The notes under the pieces are model-generated. The model made no database searches and was not told the origin of the DNA. It worked only from the letters and a program-made list of their open reading frames with translations. A stretch of 24,686 nucleotides of DNA from CAYGVT01 sp964353355 (lineage in GTDB: Archaea; Thermoplasmatota; DTKX01; GCA-020343715). The stretch spans positions 1 through 24,686 of the forward strand of contig CAYGVT010000097.1 of the NCBI GenBank assembly GCA_964353355.1, written 5' to 3'. Below are positions 16,501-22,375 of this stretch, one piece after another. Position 1 is the stretch's first letter. The number at the start of each line of letters is the position of its first letter. A program made the translations under genes and the position numbers.

Positions 16501-17397
16501 TGCCTTGTCGTAGCACCGGATGGCCTCCTCGAACTGTCCCAGCGAGCCGAGCGCGAAGCCCTTGTTGTTCCACGCCTCCTCGTACTCGGGCTTGATGCCG
16601 ATGACCTTGTCGTAGCACTCGATGGCCTCCTTGAACCTGCCGAGCTCGTCGAGCGCGTTGCCCTTGTTGTTCCAGAACTCCTCGGCGTAGGGCTTGAGCT
16701 CGATGGCCTTGTCGTAGCACTTGATGGCGTCATCGTACCTCTCCATCTCATCGAGCACGTTGCCCTTGTTGTTCCATGCCTCGTCGTAGTCGGGGCGCAG
16801 CGCGATGGCCTTCTCGTAGAGGGCGAGGGCGGATTCGTAGTGCTGCTCGTCCTTGAGCTCGACCGTGAACGCGGCCTCGCCGGACTGGATGGCCCACTCG
16901 CGCGTGCGCTTGCTGAGGTAGTAGACGTTGCCGAGCCTCAGGTAGGTCTCTGGGTTGCCAACGACCTTGCCGAAGTGCTCCTCGGCCTCCCCGAGCTTGG
17001 ACCTGATGAGGTCCACGAGCTTGCGCTCGGCCTTGGGGAGGTTGAGCTTGGTGTTCTTGTTGATGGTCGCGGGGACCTGCATCTGCGTGAGGATGGTGTT
17101 CATCTGGTCCGTGATTGACCTGAAGGCGGCCTCGTCCATCTCCGCGACGTTGATGCTCTGCAGCTGCTTCGCGGCGTCGGACCCGCCGACGAAGCTGAGC
17201 TCGTCGCCGAAGGTGGTGGGGCCCACTCCCAGCGCGCCCGATGATGGCGCGGCCTTCTTGCGCTGCAGCGCACCGCCGCCGAGCAGCGCGCCGCCGCCGA
17301 TGAGGTCGGAGCCCACTGCGGGTATCCTGGTCCCGCACTTGGGGCAGTTCTGGACTCCTGTACGTACGTTGCTCTTGCACTTGGGGCAGATGGCCAT
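10525..17397 (-). CDS. giant zinc-ribbon/TPR-repeat protein, 2290 aa
   Basis: The protein opens with a four-cysteine zinc ribbon (C4-x2-C7 and C18-x2-C21), a Gly-rich linker to about residue 60 and a helical region to residue 150. From residue 203 to 2277 I count 61 consecutive tetratricopeptide repeats, all 34 residues except one of 35, followed by a 13-residue partial unit. The consensus is of the type AWNNKGNALYxLGxxDEAIxCYDKAIELxP. TPRs stack as paired helices into a superhelix that binds peptides or proteins, so a large cytoplasmic scaffold is likely; no signal peptide or membrane segment is seen. First and last repeats stay close to consensus while central ones drift. About 25 units carry Cys at repeat position 25. 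The ATG has GGAGG upstream; a TATA element ~115 bases upstream implies a long leader. The precise role is unknown. Confidence 0.93.
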   Translation of the reverse strand: MAICPKCKSNVRTGVQNCPKCGTRIPAVGSDLIGGGALLGGGALQRKKAAPSSGALGVGPTTFGDELSFVGGSDAAKQLQSINVAEMDEAAFRSITDQMNTILTQMQVPATINKNTKLNLPKAERKLVDLIRSKLGEAEEHFGKVVGNPETYLRLGNVYYLSKRTREWAIQSGEAAFTVELKDEQHYESALALYEKAIALRPDYDEAWNNKGNVLDEMERYDDAIKCYDKAIELKPYAEEFWNNKGNALDELGRFKEAIECYDKVIGIKPEYEEAWNNKGFALGSLGQFEEAIRCYDKAISINPNYEVAWNNKGFALHQLKNTADAIECYDKAIDIKANYAEAWNNKGNALYTLRKVDEAIACFDRAIELNPRYEKAYYNKGSTLAAMGKVDEAIACYDKAIEIDPDYEKAWNNKGNALYNARRIEEAIDCYDMAVKINPAFEQAWNNKGNALYTLKRVDEAIECYNKAIALMPDYVKAWFNLGNAQFNLGHVDEAAASYDKVLEINPRFIKAWSNKGFALASQERYQEAIACYDAALDIDADFEHAWNYKGEALLELGSVEESIQCFDRALQLYADFDEAWANKGRALNRLGRHQDAILCFDRAIELQEANDEAWYHKGLALAKLHRSEEAVSAFDRVIALDPSFERAYSRKGDVLREVGRLEAAIGAYDAAIEVDESLEEAHFGKALAYMDMHKEEQALASLNRVLELNGKHVEAHFHKGQALSRLERFKQAEKSFDKAIELKGTWAEAYFEKGRAMHQQGMAEQAIEFYDAAIQRRGDMDEAWKWKGHALMELGSNKQALACYDAAVRLDDADAQTWYFRGQALQAEGDLNRALESFERAIALKADYQEPWVSKGQVLMVKGAHQKAIEAMDRALSLDDTSASVWVSKGDSLAYLGRHEDAIKCFDRAIKLAKGTIAAHFKRGLALAALGRHEEAIKSFASTVELAPNNDDAWERMGNSALELRKYQEATKHFDKALSIKTNNHLAWFNKGRCSLALNRARESINSFDRSIEIKPDFAEAHYWRGQAFMAMGDPTQAIASYDRTLDEKRDYKEAWDAKGLALMRMGKVEEAIACFDEALALDPKHPEFWHHKGDALMELGRNDEAVAAFDQALEVNIKDEFAWNKKGLCMVRIGDYDSAVECFTRSVEINPKNADTWNSIGTSLLHLAKHGESIAAFDNAIGIDGNSTTAHQHRGMALRNLGRLEEALEAFDRVLATDPRSSDGHYQRGITLVAMGRDDDALKAFDAALAIAPDAHMVWYARAQSLEHSGRVDDAIASYEKAIESKPDYDAAHFAKGAALAKKGRDREAVAAFRRAVEIDTSYEDAWVELGHAQARMGAYKEAVAAYDRALALNAGLPVVLNAKGVALMGSGDLAQALPCFEGAIALKGDLEDAHVHRAEALAAMGRIEEAKAAWRDAIDLNDNNSMSWARLGEAQVLLGEDQDAIKSLDRAIRLNDGNAFAHFQKGLARRALEDWKAMVACFERVVAIEDDDAEAWNLLGEGQMHLEDGMEGALVSFERAISISPTSKAAHANRVECLLRLGRAPEAADAADKLLSLDRKNPDAWILKGRALHKLEQPEDAIGAYRKAIDLQPESAQAWYRMGVSLEALGKPKEAIDCFDTAIGYDPSKPEPYYAKGRVLVAQNRVDEALAAYDSAIQVDESCHLAYFEKGNALEALDRTDEALEQYDLAIKARPDFADAWQRKGMVLRKVGRFDEADACYNKAIELNPESAGAWKSKGIALYSMGDKEGALEAFDRELRINQLDLESWTNKGLILMELTRFQEALECYQKAVEINPQFDIGWSNVGNALYNLGQVEEAIKAYDRAIKINPDYLVAWQSKEIALYNAGRVEESLACYDKLIQLTPEDEQPYFSKALALRSLKRPQEALLALNATLQVNPSSESALAERGAVLYELGRTEEAIGSYDKILEINPGNAEAWNNKGATLYKLKRYQESVTCYDQALELNPDFAQAWNNKGSALFNLKRYPDSSKCFDQAIKLDEGFIQAWINRGNALGQLGKHDDAIRSYDKAIKLDPKDKLAWNSKGNALRELGKVDDALKAYDKAIEIAPEYEEAWTNKGNALGKTGRYKEAIACYEKAIAIAPDYDLAWNNKGFAMVNLGRLGDALTCYDKALEIRQDYAEAWNNRGNALYSLRKIKDAIESYDQAIAHNEAYEEAWKNKGIALSKSGDDKSALECFERAIELKADYEDAWIAKGTSMFNLKRFDESLQAYDQALSVNEDNEATWLFKGNVLRFLQRPEDARGSFEQVLKLNPGNSEAKAALEQAK
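10567..16791 (-). repeat. array of 61 in-phase 102-bp TPR-coding repeats
   Basis: The TPR units translate to a 102-bp period over 6.2 kb, broken only by one extra codon near repeat 39 (the DGMEGALVSFERA unit). DNA copies share recurring blocks such as CTTGTCGTAGCA and CCCTTGTTGTTCCA on the + strand, most alike at both ends of the array. This is internal protein repeat, not a CRISPR or satellite. Confidence 0.95.
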
Positions 17398-17503
17398 CCG
17401 ATGCTCCCTCCGCTTCCACCCGGCGCGCGGTCCCGGCGTCGGACCCGCGCGCCCCGGGCCTCCGTCTCGGTACTGCTGGCAGACCCAGGTCTAGGGGCAC
17501 AGT

Positions 17504-17528
17504 CGTATATGTTACGCCGTATATAACC
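17504..17528 (-). promoter_or_regulatory. tandem TATA-like elements upstream of the giant TPR gene
   Basis: Two AT-rich boxes 14 bases apart share the core CGTATAT (17504-17510 and 17518-17524) in a GC-rich intergenic region of 228 bases. On the - strand they read GGTTATATAC and AACATATACG. Either would start transcription near 17480-17495, leaving a leader of roughly 85-100 bases before the TPR start codon. GTTA at 17511 and TAAC at 17524 also form an imperfect inverted repeat, so an operator overlapping the boxes is possible. The + strand could also be served, but the next + gene has its own box. Confidence 0.5.
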
Positions 17529-17592
17529 CCATCGAGCGTCTCGTCGCATCTGGACATGCCCTGGCGGTGGGCCGCGGCGGCCGCAGGGAAAC

Positions 17593-17603
17593 CGTCATAA
17601 ACG
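17593..17603 (+). promoter_or_regulatory. TATA-like element for a leaderless birA transcript
   Basis: CGTCATAAACG is centred about 27 bases before the birA ATG at 17626. That is the distance from an archaeal TATA box to the transcription start, so the mRNA probably starts at the start codon. The intervening C-rich stretch has no ribosome-binding site, which fits. Confidence 0.5.
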
Positions 17604-17625
17604 GCGCCGACGGTAGCCTCCCCCC

Positions 17626-18480
17626 ATGCGGCCCGACGGCGCGGAGGCGACCAACATCGACGCGGAGCGCGTGCTCGGCGCGCTCAGGCGGCTGCCCGGC
17701 ATCGGCGCGGCGGTCGAGCACCTCGAGGTGCACCCGGGCGCGCCCTCGACGAACGCGCTGGCGCTCGACGATGCGAGGGTGGCGCTCGTCGTCGTCGCGC
17801 TCGAGCAGACCGCGGGGAGGGGTCGGACGGGCTCGTCCTGGGCGTCCCCCAGGGGCGGTCTCTACATGTCGTACGTGCCTCCCGAGGGGCTGATGCCCCG
17901 TCGGCCCACGGACGCGACGCCCCTCGCGGGCCTCGCCGCCGCGGACGCCGTCGATGGCGCCCTCGCTCTCTTGGGCGCGCCGGGGCCGAGGGCGAGGCTC
18001 AAGTGGCCGAACGACGTGCTCGTCGACGGTCGCAAGGTCGCGGGGGTCCTCGTCCAGGCCAGGACCGGGGGGACCGTCGGCCGGCCGTCGCGGACCGCGA
18101 TTGGGATCGGCATCAACGCGAACGCGCACGTCCGTCTGAGCACCGCGCCAGCGGAGGGCGCGCCGGCCGCCCTGGAGCCCGCGTGCCTGCGCGAGCTCGC
18201 GGGCCGGCCTGTGAGGCTCGAGCCGTTGTTGGTCGGGACGGTCTTCGGGCTCGTGGCATACCTCGCCGAGGGGCTCACGGCGCGCGCCATCGCGCAGTAC
18301 ACGGCGAGGTGCGACACGGTCGGGAGGAGGGTCGCCCTCACCGAGGGGGGCTCGAGGGTGGAGGCGCTCGCCGTCGCCATCGACCCGGACGGGGCGCTCG
18401 TCGTCGAGGGCGCCGGCGGGGCAAGGCGGAGGGTGACCGCGGGGGAGGTCTCGCACGTCCGTGACGCCGGCCAGGGATGA
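17626..18480 (+). CDS. birA: biotin--[acetyl-CoA carboxylase] ligase, BirA-type catalytic form
   Basis: The enzyme activates biotin with ATP to biotinyl-AMP and attaches it to a lysine of biotin-dependent carboxylases or decarboxylases. Diagnostic motifs: STN at 41-43, the adenylate-binding loop QTAGRGRTGSSW (61-72), the strand SPRGGLYMS, and LKWPNDVLVDGRKVAGVLVQ with the catalytic lysine at 137, then GIGINANA. A small C-terminal beta domain follows from about residue 235. Only ~30 residues precede the catalytic domain, too few for the winged helix of bifunctional BirA repressors, so it should be an enzyme only. No biotin carrier or carboxylase gene is in the window. The ATG is positioned for leaderless translation. 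Confidence 0.93.
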   Translation: MRPDGAEATNIDAERVLGALRRLPGIGAAVEHLEVHPGAPSTNALALDDARVALVVVALEQTAGRGRTGSSWASPRGGLYMSYVPPEGLMPRRPTDATPLAGLAAADAVDGALALLGAPGPRARLKWPNDVLVDGRKVAGVLVQARTGGTVGRPSRTAIGIGINANAHVRLSTAPAEGAPAALEPACLRELAGRPVRLEPLLVGTVFGLVAYLAEGLTARAIAQYTARCDTVGRRVALTEGGSRVEALAVAIDPDGALVVEGAGGARRRVTAGEVSHVRDAGQG

Positions 18481-18492
18481 CGGCCGGCCGTC

Positions 18493-18720
18493 CTAGGGCC
18501 TCTCGAGCCAGGTGCGCAAGCGCACCGTGATGGAGCCCCCGATAATGGCCGCCACGATGCCCGCCGCGATGCACGGCCCGATCGTCTGCACGCGCGGGTC
18601 GAGGTCCGCGGCGAGGGCTGGGAAGACGTACATCGAGAACACGCCGAAGAGGAAGAGCGAGAGAATCAGTACCAGCAGGATGCCCAGCACGTTGCTGAGG
18701 AGCCAGCTGGCAAAGCCCAT
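18493..18720 (-). CDS. small two-TM membrane protein, 75 aa
   Basis: I cannot assign a family. There are two hydrophobic helices, at residues 3-30 (LLSNVLGILLVLILSLFLFG) and about 45-65 (IGPCIAAGIVAAIIGGSITV), joined by a short loop with DLDPRVQ and ending in a basic VRLRTWLERP tail. A TATA-like box ~37 bases upstream and normal residue composition support it as a real gene. It is isolated on the - strand, ending 12 bases from the end of birA. GGTGAG touches the ATG too closely to be a good ribosome-binding site. Confidence 0.7.
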   Translation of the reverse strand: MGFASWLLSNVLGILLVLILSLFLFGVFSMYVFPALAADLDPRVQTIGPCIAAGIVAAIIGGSITVRLRTWLERP

Positions 18721-18752
18721 CTCACCGCACCGGGCCCTTGAAGGGGATGGGC

Positions 18753-18762
18753 GATATTTAAC
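18753..18762 (-). promoter_or_regulatory. TATA-like element between the small membrane gene and the Pop5 gene
   Basis: On the - strand this reads TGTTAAATAT, placed to start transcription near 18730, just before the small membrane gene at 18720. On the + strand the same AT-rich patch (GATATTTAAC) lies ~39 bases before the Pop5 ATG at 18798, so it may serve both directions. A second weaker + strand box, CCTTAACAGG (18778-18787), is too close to the ATG for normal spacing. Confidence 0.45.
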
Positions 18763-18797
18763 ATTGCGCGCCGCAAGCCTTAACAGGATGTCGCGTC

Positions 18798-19157
18798 ATG
18801 GCACCTCCCGTGCCCGCGAGCGAGAGGGGGGCCGAGCGCCCTAGGAGGAGGTACGTGGCCTTCACGTTGGAGATTCCCGACGTGGCCGTGACGGGTCCGC
18901 CCCCGGGCCGCGAGGCGATGACCGCCGCGCTCGACGCCGCGTGCGAGGCCGCGGGGCTGCCCAGGGTGCGGAGGCTCACCGTGTTCGACGGTCGGCGCGG
19001 CATCGCGCGGTGCGCGCACGACGAGCGGGACGTGCTCGTCGCCGCGCTGCGGTCCATCCTCGCCGTCGGCGGCGCGCCGGCCAGGGTCGTCCCGCTGGCC
19101 ACCTCCGGCACGATTAAGAAGGCCAAGGCCCATCTCGGGGCCTGGCGCGACCAGTGA
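18798..19157 (+). CDS. rnp2: ribonuclease P protein component 2 (Pop5 family)
   Basis: Pop5 is one of the protein subunits that, with Rpp30, supports the catalytic RNA of RNase P in trimming the 5' leader of precursor tRNAs. Family features: RRRYVAFTLE as first strand, the helix EAMTAALDAACEAAGLPRV, the conserved LTVFDGRRGIARCAHDERDV, and the C-terminal signature TSGTIKKAKAHL. At 119 residues it is the usual size. The start is ATG 18798; no strong ribosome-binding site precedes it (GGATG with an eight-base gap), so leaderless or short-leader translation is possible. The following gene starts 13 bases after its stop. No other RNase P subunits are here. Confidence 0.88.
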   Translation: MAPPVPASERGAERPRRRYVAFTLEIPDVAVTGPPPGREAMTAALDAACEAAGLPRVRRLTVFDGRRGIARCAHDERDVLVAALRSILAVGGAPARVVPLATSGTIKKAKAHLGAWRDQ

Positions 19158-19170
19158 CCCCGCGGGGGCG

Positions 19171-19857
19171 GTGACTTTGGAGGAGAGGCTGCGAAGGGCG
19201 CTCGCCTGGCTCGCGGTCATCGCGGTCGTGGCGACTTACACCTACGGCGCCTGGGCCTGGTACGATTCCACCTACGAGCCGCTCGACGTCAAGTTCCACT
19301 CGACGCTCGTCCACCGCCTCGGCTGGTACGAGCAGGGGGAGCGCGTGCGTGCGCTCGTCGTCTTCGACGAGGGCTCCGTCACCGTGCTCGAGGGACGGTC
19401 CGTCGACATCATCCTCCTCGACTCCGAAAACCGGTCGCGCCTCGAGCTGCAGCAGGGATGGGAGCCCCTGCAGACCGTGCGCGTCGACATGGACACGTCG
19501 ACCGTGGGCGAGCTGGACTACACCGCGCACGCCGCCGACACCTACTACATCGTCTACCAGAACTTCGACTGGTGGAACCTGACGCTCAGGGTCGCGGACG
19601 GGAAGGCAATGCGCACGCAGATGTTCATCAAGGGGCTGTGGATCGGGCTCCTCGTCGCCACCTGCGTGGCGTTCGCGTTCCTCTACAGGCGGATGTTCGG
19701 CGTCGACCTACGTCGCGTGCTGGGGCTCACGCGCAGGCCCAGGGGCCCGGGCGCGAGGGCCGCCCGCGAGCCGGTGGCGCCATCGTCCGTCCCGTCCCCC
19801 GAGGATGGCGGCCACCGCCGGTGGGGTCTTCGGACCGGTCGGGGGCCGAAACCGTAA
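19171..19857 (+). CDS. uncharacterised membrane protein with extracellular beta domain between two TM helices
   Basis: No family is recognised with confidence. Residues 10-30 are a membrane helix, 31-150 a beta-rich domain, and 153-172 a second helix, followed by a basic disordered tail (RRPRGPGARAARE). By charge the ends are inside and the central domain outside. The stretch DTYYIVYQNFDWWNLTLRV is reminiscent of the last strands of GOLD/p24-type beta sandwiches, a weak resemblance. The start is GTG 19171 (or TTG 19177), 13 bases after the Pop5 gene, probably in one transcript. Its end precedes the deacetylase gene by 33 bases. Confidence 0.75.
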   Translation: MTLEERLRRALAWLAVIAVVATYTYGAWAWYDSTYEPLDVKFHSTLVHRLGWYEQGERVRALVVFDEGSVTVLEGRSVDIILLDSENRSRLELQQGWEPLQTVRVDMDTSTVGELDYTAHAADTYYIVYQNFDWWNLTLRVADGKAMRTQMFIKGLWIGLLVATCVAFAFLYRRMFGVDLRRVLGLTRRPRGPGARAAREPVAPSSVPSPEDGGHRRWGLRTGRGPKP

Positions 19858-19890
19858 AGGCCGCCGAACGCGGTCGGGGTGGCGGTCCCG

Positions 19891-20904
19891 ATGCCGGTAT
19901 ACTTCGACGAATCCTTCCTGCGCCACAGGCAGACCGCCTACCACCCCGAGCGGCCCGAGAGGCTCGTCCGGACCATGGCCTTGGCGGCCGAGCTCAAGCT
20001 CCCGGTCGAGACGCCCGCCTTCGGGGAGGCCACCGACGAGCAGCTGCTGCGCGTGCACAAGGGCAGCTACCTCGACCTTCTCAGGGACTTCGGCGAGGGC
20101 CCCTACGACGGCGACACCTACGTCAGGCCCGAGACCTACGGCATCGCGCGCCTCGCGGCGGGCGCGAGCATCGCGGCCGCGAGGGACGCGCTCCGGTCGC
20201 GCAGGTCCAACATCGTCCTCGCCCGACCGCCCGGCCATCACAGCGGTCGCAACTACGCCGGGGGCTTCTGTTACCTCAACAACGTGGCCATCGCCGCGCG
20301 GGCGCTGCAATCGGAGGAGGGGGTGGACCGCGTTGCCATCCTGGACCTCGACGTGCACCACGGCAACGGCACCTCCGACCTGTTCTACGAAGACCCCACG
20401 GTGCTCTACGTCTCGACCCACCAGTGGGGCATCTACCCCGGCACCGGCCCCGCCGAGGCGACGGGCGAGGGGGATGGTGCGGGGTTCAACGTCAATCTGC
20501 CCTTCCTGCACGGCATGGGCGACGGGACGTTCAGGTACGCCATGGCACGCGTAGTGCGCCCCATCGTCGAGCGGTTCGACCCCGGGGCCATCCTCGTGAG
20601 CCTTGGCGTCGACGCGCACTACGAGGACCCGCTCGGGGGCCTGACGCTCTCGTCCCAGGGCTCCGTCGAGGCCTACTTGGCCGCGCACGAGCTCGGGCGC
20701 GACCTGGGGCTGGGGGGCGCGACCTACTTCCTCGAGGGTGGTTACAACATCGACGCGCTCGCTGAGGTCGTGTGGGGCGTTCATGAGGGGTTCTCGGGGC
20801 GGTCGGTGCCGTACAGATTCACCAAAGTCGCTGACGTCGAGGGCCTCGGCAGGGCGATTGTCGACCGTGTCCATGCCCTGCATTCCAAGCGCTGGAAGCT
20901 TTGA
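19891..20904 (+). CDS. histone deacetylase family (class II/AcuC-like) protein
   Basis: These zinc hydrolases remove acetyl groups from lysines, polyamines or other acetylamides; the archaeal substrate is often unknown. All active-site elements are visible: the His pair in PPGHHSGR (116-117), the zinc ligands Asp154 and His156 in LDLDVHHGNGT, Asp241 in SLGVDAHYEDPLGG, and the transition-state tyrosine in EGGYN (Tyr285). The opening VYFDESFLRH then YHPERPERL is typical. I chose ATG 19891 over the in-frame GTG at 19879 because it begins at the conserved strand and has GGGGTGG upstream. Length 337 is normal. Possible substrates include acetylated chromatin proteins, but that is only inference. 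Confidence 0.92.
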   Translation: MPVYFDESFLRHRQTAYHPERPERLVRTMALAAELKLPVETPAFGEATDEQLLRVHKGSYLDLLRDFGEGPYDGDTYVRPETYGIARLAAGASIAAARDALRSRRSNIVLARPPGHHSGRNYAGGFCYLNNVAIAARALQSEEGVDRVAILDLDVHHGNGTSDLFYEDPTVLYVSTHQWGIYPGTGPAEATGEGDGAGFNVNLPFLHGMGDGTFRYAMARVVRPIVERFDPGAILVSLGVDAHYEDPLGGLTLSSQGSVEAYLAAHELGRDLGLGGATYFLEGGYNIDALAEVVWGVHEGFSGRSVPYRFTKVADVEGLGRAIVDRVHALHSKRWKL

Positions 20905-20946
20905 AGAGGAGGATGCCCGCAGCGAGGCGCGACGGTAGGCCGGCCC

Positions 20947-22098
20947 TCACTCCTCTGAGGACTCGCGGCGGTCCTTCATCCGCTCCTTGTCCTTGATTAT
21001 CTGCTTCCCGAGGTTGTCGAGCACCGTGTCGAGCAACAGGAACAGCTCGTAGTCGGAGCCCTCCGCGAAGAACAGACCGTGGCTCGTCGACAGCCTCGCC
21101 CTGAGGGTGAAGTTGCGGCCCTCCTTGGGATGGTGGTGCTCCGTGAAGTGCAGCATCAGCAGCTGCGGCATCGTGATGGGGGTGATGCGGTTCATCGTCT
21201 TCTCGATGATGTGGTACATCTCGTCGTACAAGTCGGGGTCCTGCTCGTCGAGCCCTGTGATCTGGACATAGACCTGCCGCCTCTCCTGGTAGGAGGCGAC
21301 GAGCTCCAGCACGTCGAGCTGCGTGACGATGCCCACCGGCATGCGGTTCTCGACGATGACCACGGAGCTTATGTGGTTCTGCGCCATCTTCACAACGGCC
21401 TCGTGGAGGTTGCCCTTCAGGCCCATCGAGACGGCCGGGGTGCTCATCAGGCTGCCGACTTGGATATGCAGGTGCGGGCTCGTCCTGGTGTCGATCTCCC
21501 TGGGCTTCTTCTGAGCGCGCTCCTGGGTGTAGTACCCCATGATGTCCTTGATCCCCAGCACGCCCGTGAGCCGGCCCTCCTTGTCGACCACGGGCAGCGC
21601 GCGCACGTCCAGGTCGCGCATGATGGCGCGGGCCTTCTCGAGATGCTCCTCCTCGGTGATTGTGAGGGGGTCCGGCGTCATCACGTCCTTGACGTTGATC
21701 TGGTCGAGCTGGTCGAACTCGACGAGCCTGCTGACGATGTCCTCGCGGGCGATGATGCCGGCGATCTCGCCCGCGGCGGTGACCGGCACGGCGCGGAAGC
21801 TGTTCGTCAGCATGACCTCGGCCACGCGCGTGATGGAGTTGTTGATATCGACCTTGGGGGGCATGATCATTATGTTCTCGACGAGGGCCGAGAGCGGCAG
21901 GCTCTTGCGCTTGATGAACATGTCGTAGGAGACCATCCCGAGCAGCTTGCCGCCCTCGACGACGGGCAGCTCGTGGATGTCCATCTTCTTCATCCGGCCC
22001 AGCACCTCGGAGACGCGCTCGCTCCTCTGGCAGATGATCAGCCTCTCCGACATGATGTCCTTTGCCTTGATGTTGCGCAGCTGGATGAGACGGGCCAT
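20947..22098 (-). CDS. four-CBS-domain protein fused to a C-terminal HPF/RaiA-like ribosome-hibernation domain
   Basis: Four CBS domains form two Bateman modules: residues 11-62, 73-125, 136-190 and 215-268, each with the usual hydrophobic strand-G-strand-D pattern (ELPVVEGGKLLGMVSYD; AVPVTAAGEIAGIIARED; ALPVVDKEGRLTGVLGIKD; VVIVENRMPVGIVTQLD). Residues 275-375 have the beta-alpha-beta-beta-beta-alpha plan of HPF/RaiA: VYVQITGLD strand, helix DEMYHIIEKTMNRI, strand LMLHFTEHH, paired strands NFTLRARLSTSHGLFFAEGS, then the helix LLLDTVLDNLGKQIIKDKER resembling the last HPF helix (AID...KLERQLRK). The likely role is nucleotide-dependent control of ribosome activity, which is inference. ATG 22098 has AGGTGG eight bases upstream; GTG 22110 is a less likely start. 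It ends 42 bases from the end of the convergent deacetylase gene. Confidence 0.87.
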   Translation of the reverse strand: MARLIQLRNIKAKDIMSERLIICQRSERVSEVLGRMKKMDIHELPVVEGGKLLGMVSYDMFIKRKSLPLSALVENIMIMPPKVDINNSITRVAEVMLTNSFRAVPVTAAGEIAGIIAREDIVSRLVEFDQLDQINVKDVMTPDPLTITEEEHLEKARAIMRDLDVRALPVVDKEGRLTGVLGIKDIMGYYTQERAQKKPREIDTRTSPHLHIQVGSLMSTPAVSMGLKGNLHEAVVKMAQNHISSVVIVENRMPVGIVTQLDVLELVASYQERRQVYVQITGLDEQDPDLYDEMYHIIEKTMNRITPITMPQLLMLHFTEHHHPKEGRNFTLRARLSTSHGLFFAEGSDYELFLLLDTVLDNLGKQIIKDKERMKDRRESSEE

Positions 22099-22140
22099 TC
22101 GGCATTCCACCTGAGTCCGTGGGCCGTAACCCCCTCACGC

Positions 22141-22150
22141 TCATATAAGC
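22141..22150 (-). promoter_or_regulatory. TATA box of the CBS-HPF gene
   Basis: On the - strand this reads GCTTATATGA, a good TATA box about 47 bases before the ATG at 22098. The predicted start near 22120 gives a leader of about 22 bases containing AGGTGG. The divergent region 22099-22375 holds this, the promoter of the AK6-like gene and otherwise GC-rich sequence without visible features. Confidence 0.6.
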
Positions 22151-22337
22151 TTGTGCGTCACCCAGCCGCACGGACGGTCGCGGGGGAGGCGCCCTCCCCG
22201 ATGCCCGCGCGCACCAATCGATGGCCGACCCCCATGCGACCTGGGGGATGCCTCCCCCCGTTGGTGTCGCCCCCGAGGACCCCAGGGCCGACCTGGCGGA
22301 CCGGAGCGCCACAAGGCGTCGCGCGGGGAGGGCGGCA

Positions 22338-22348
22338 ACTATTAATTG
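22338..22348 (+). promoter_or_regulatory. TATA-like element before the AK6/Fap7-like gene
   Basis: ACTATTAATTG is the AT-richest patch here and lies about 33 bases before the ATG at 22376. It predicts a leader of only a few bases, and no clear ribosome-binding site is present, consistent with near-leaderless translation. Confidence 0.5.
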
Positions 22349-22375
22349 GCACGAGTGTGATGCCGTCTGGGAAGC

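Noticed and set aside
10567..16791. Regular 102-bp period, which could be taken for a CRISPR array or satellite DNA
   Set aside because: Every unit is one or both helices of a TPR in a single open frame; units diverge as protein repeats do, and there is no repeat-spacer pattern.
17626..18480. BirA as a DNA-binding biotin repressor
   Set aside because: Only ~30 residues precede the catalytic domain, too short for the winged helix.
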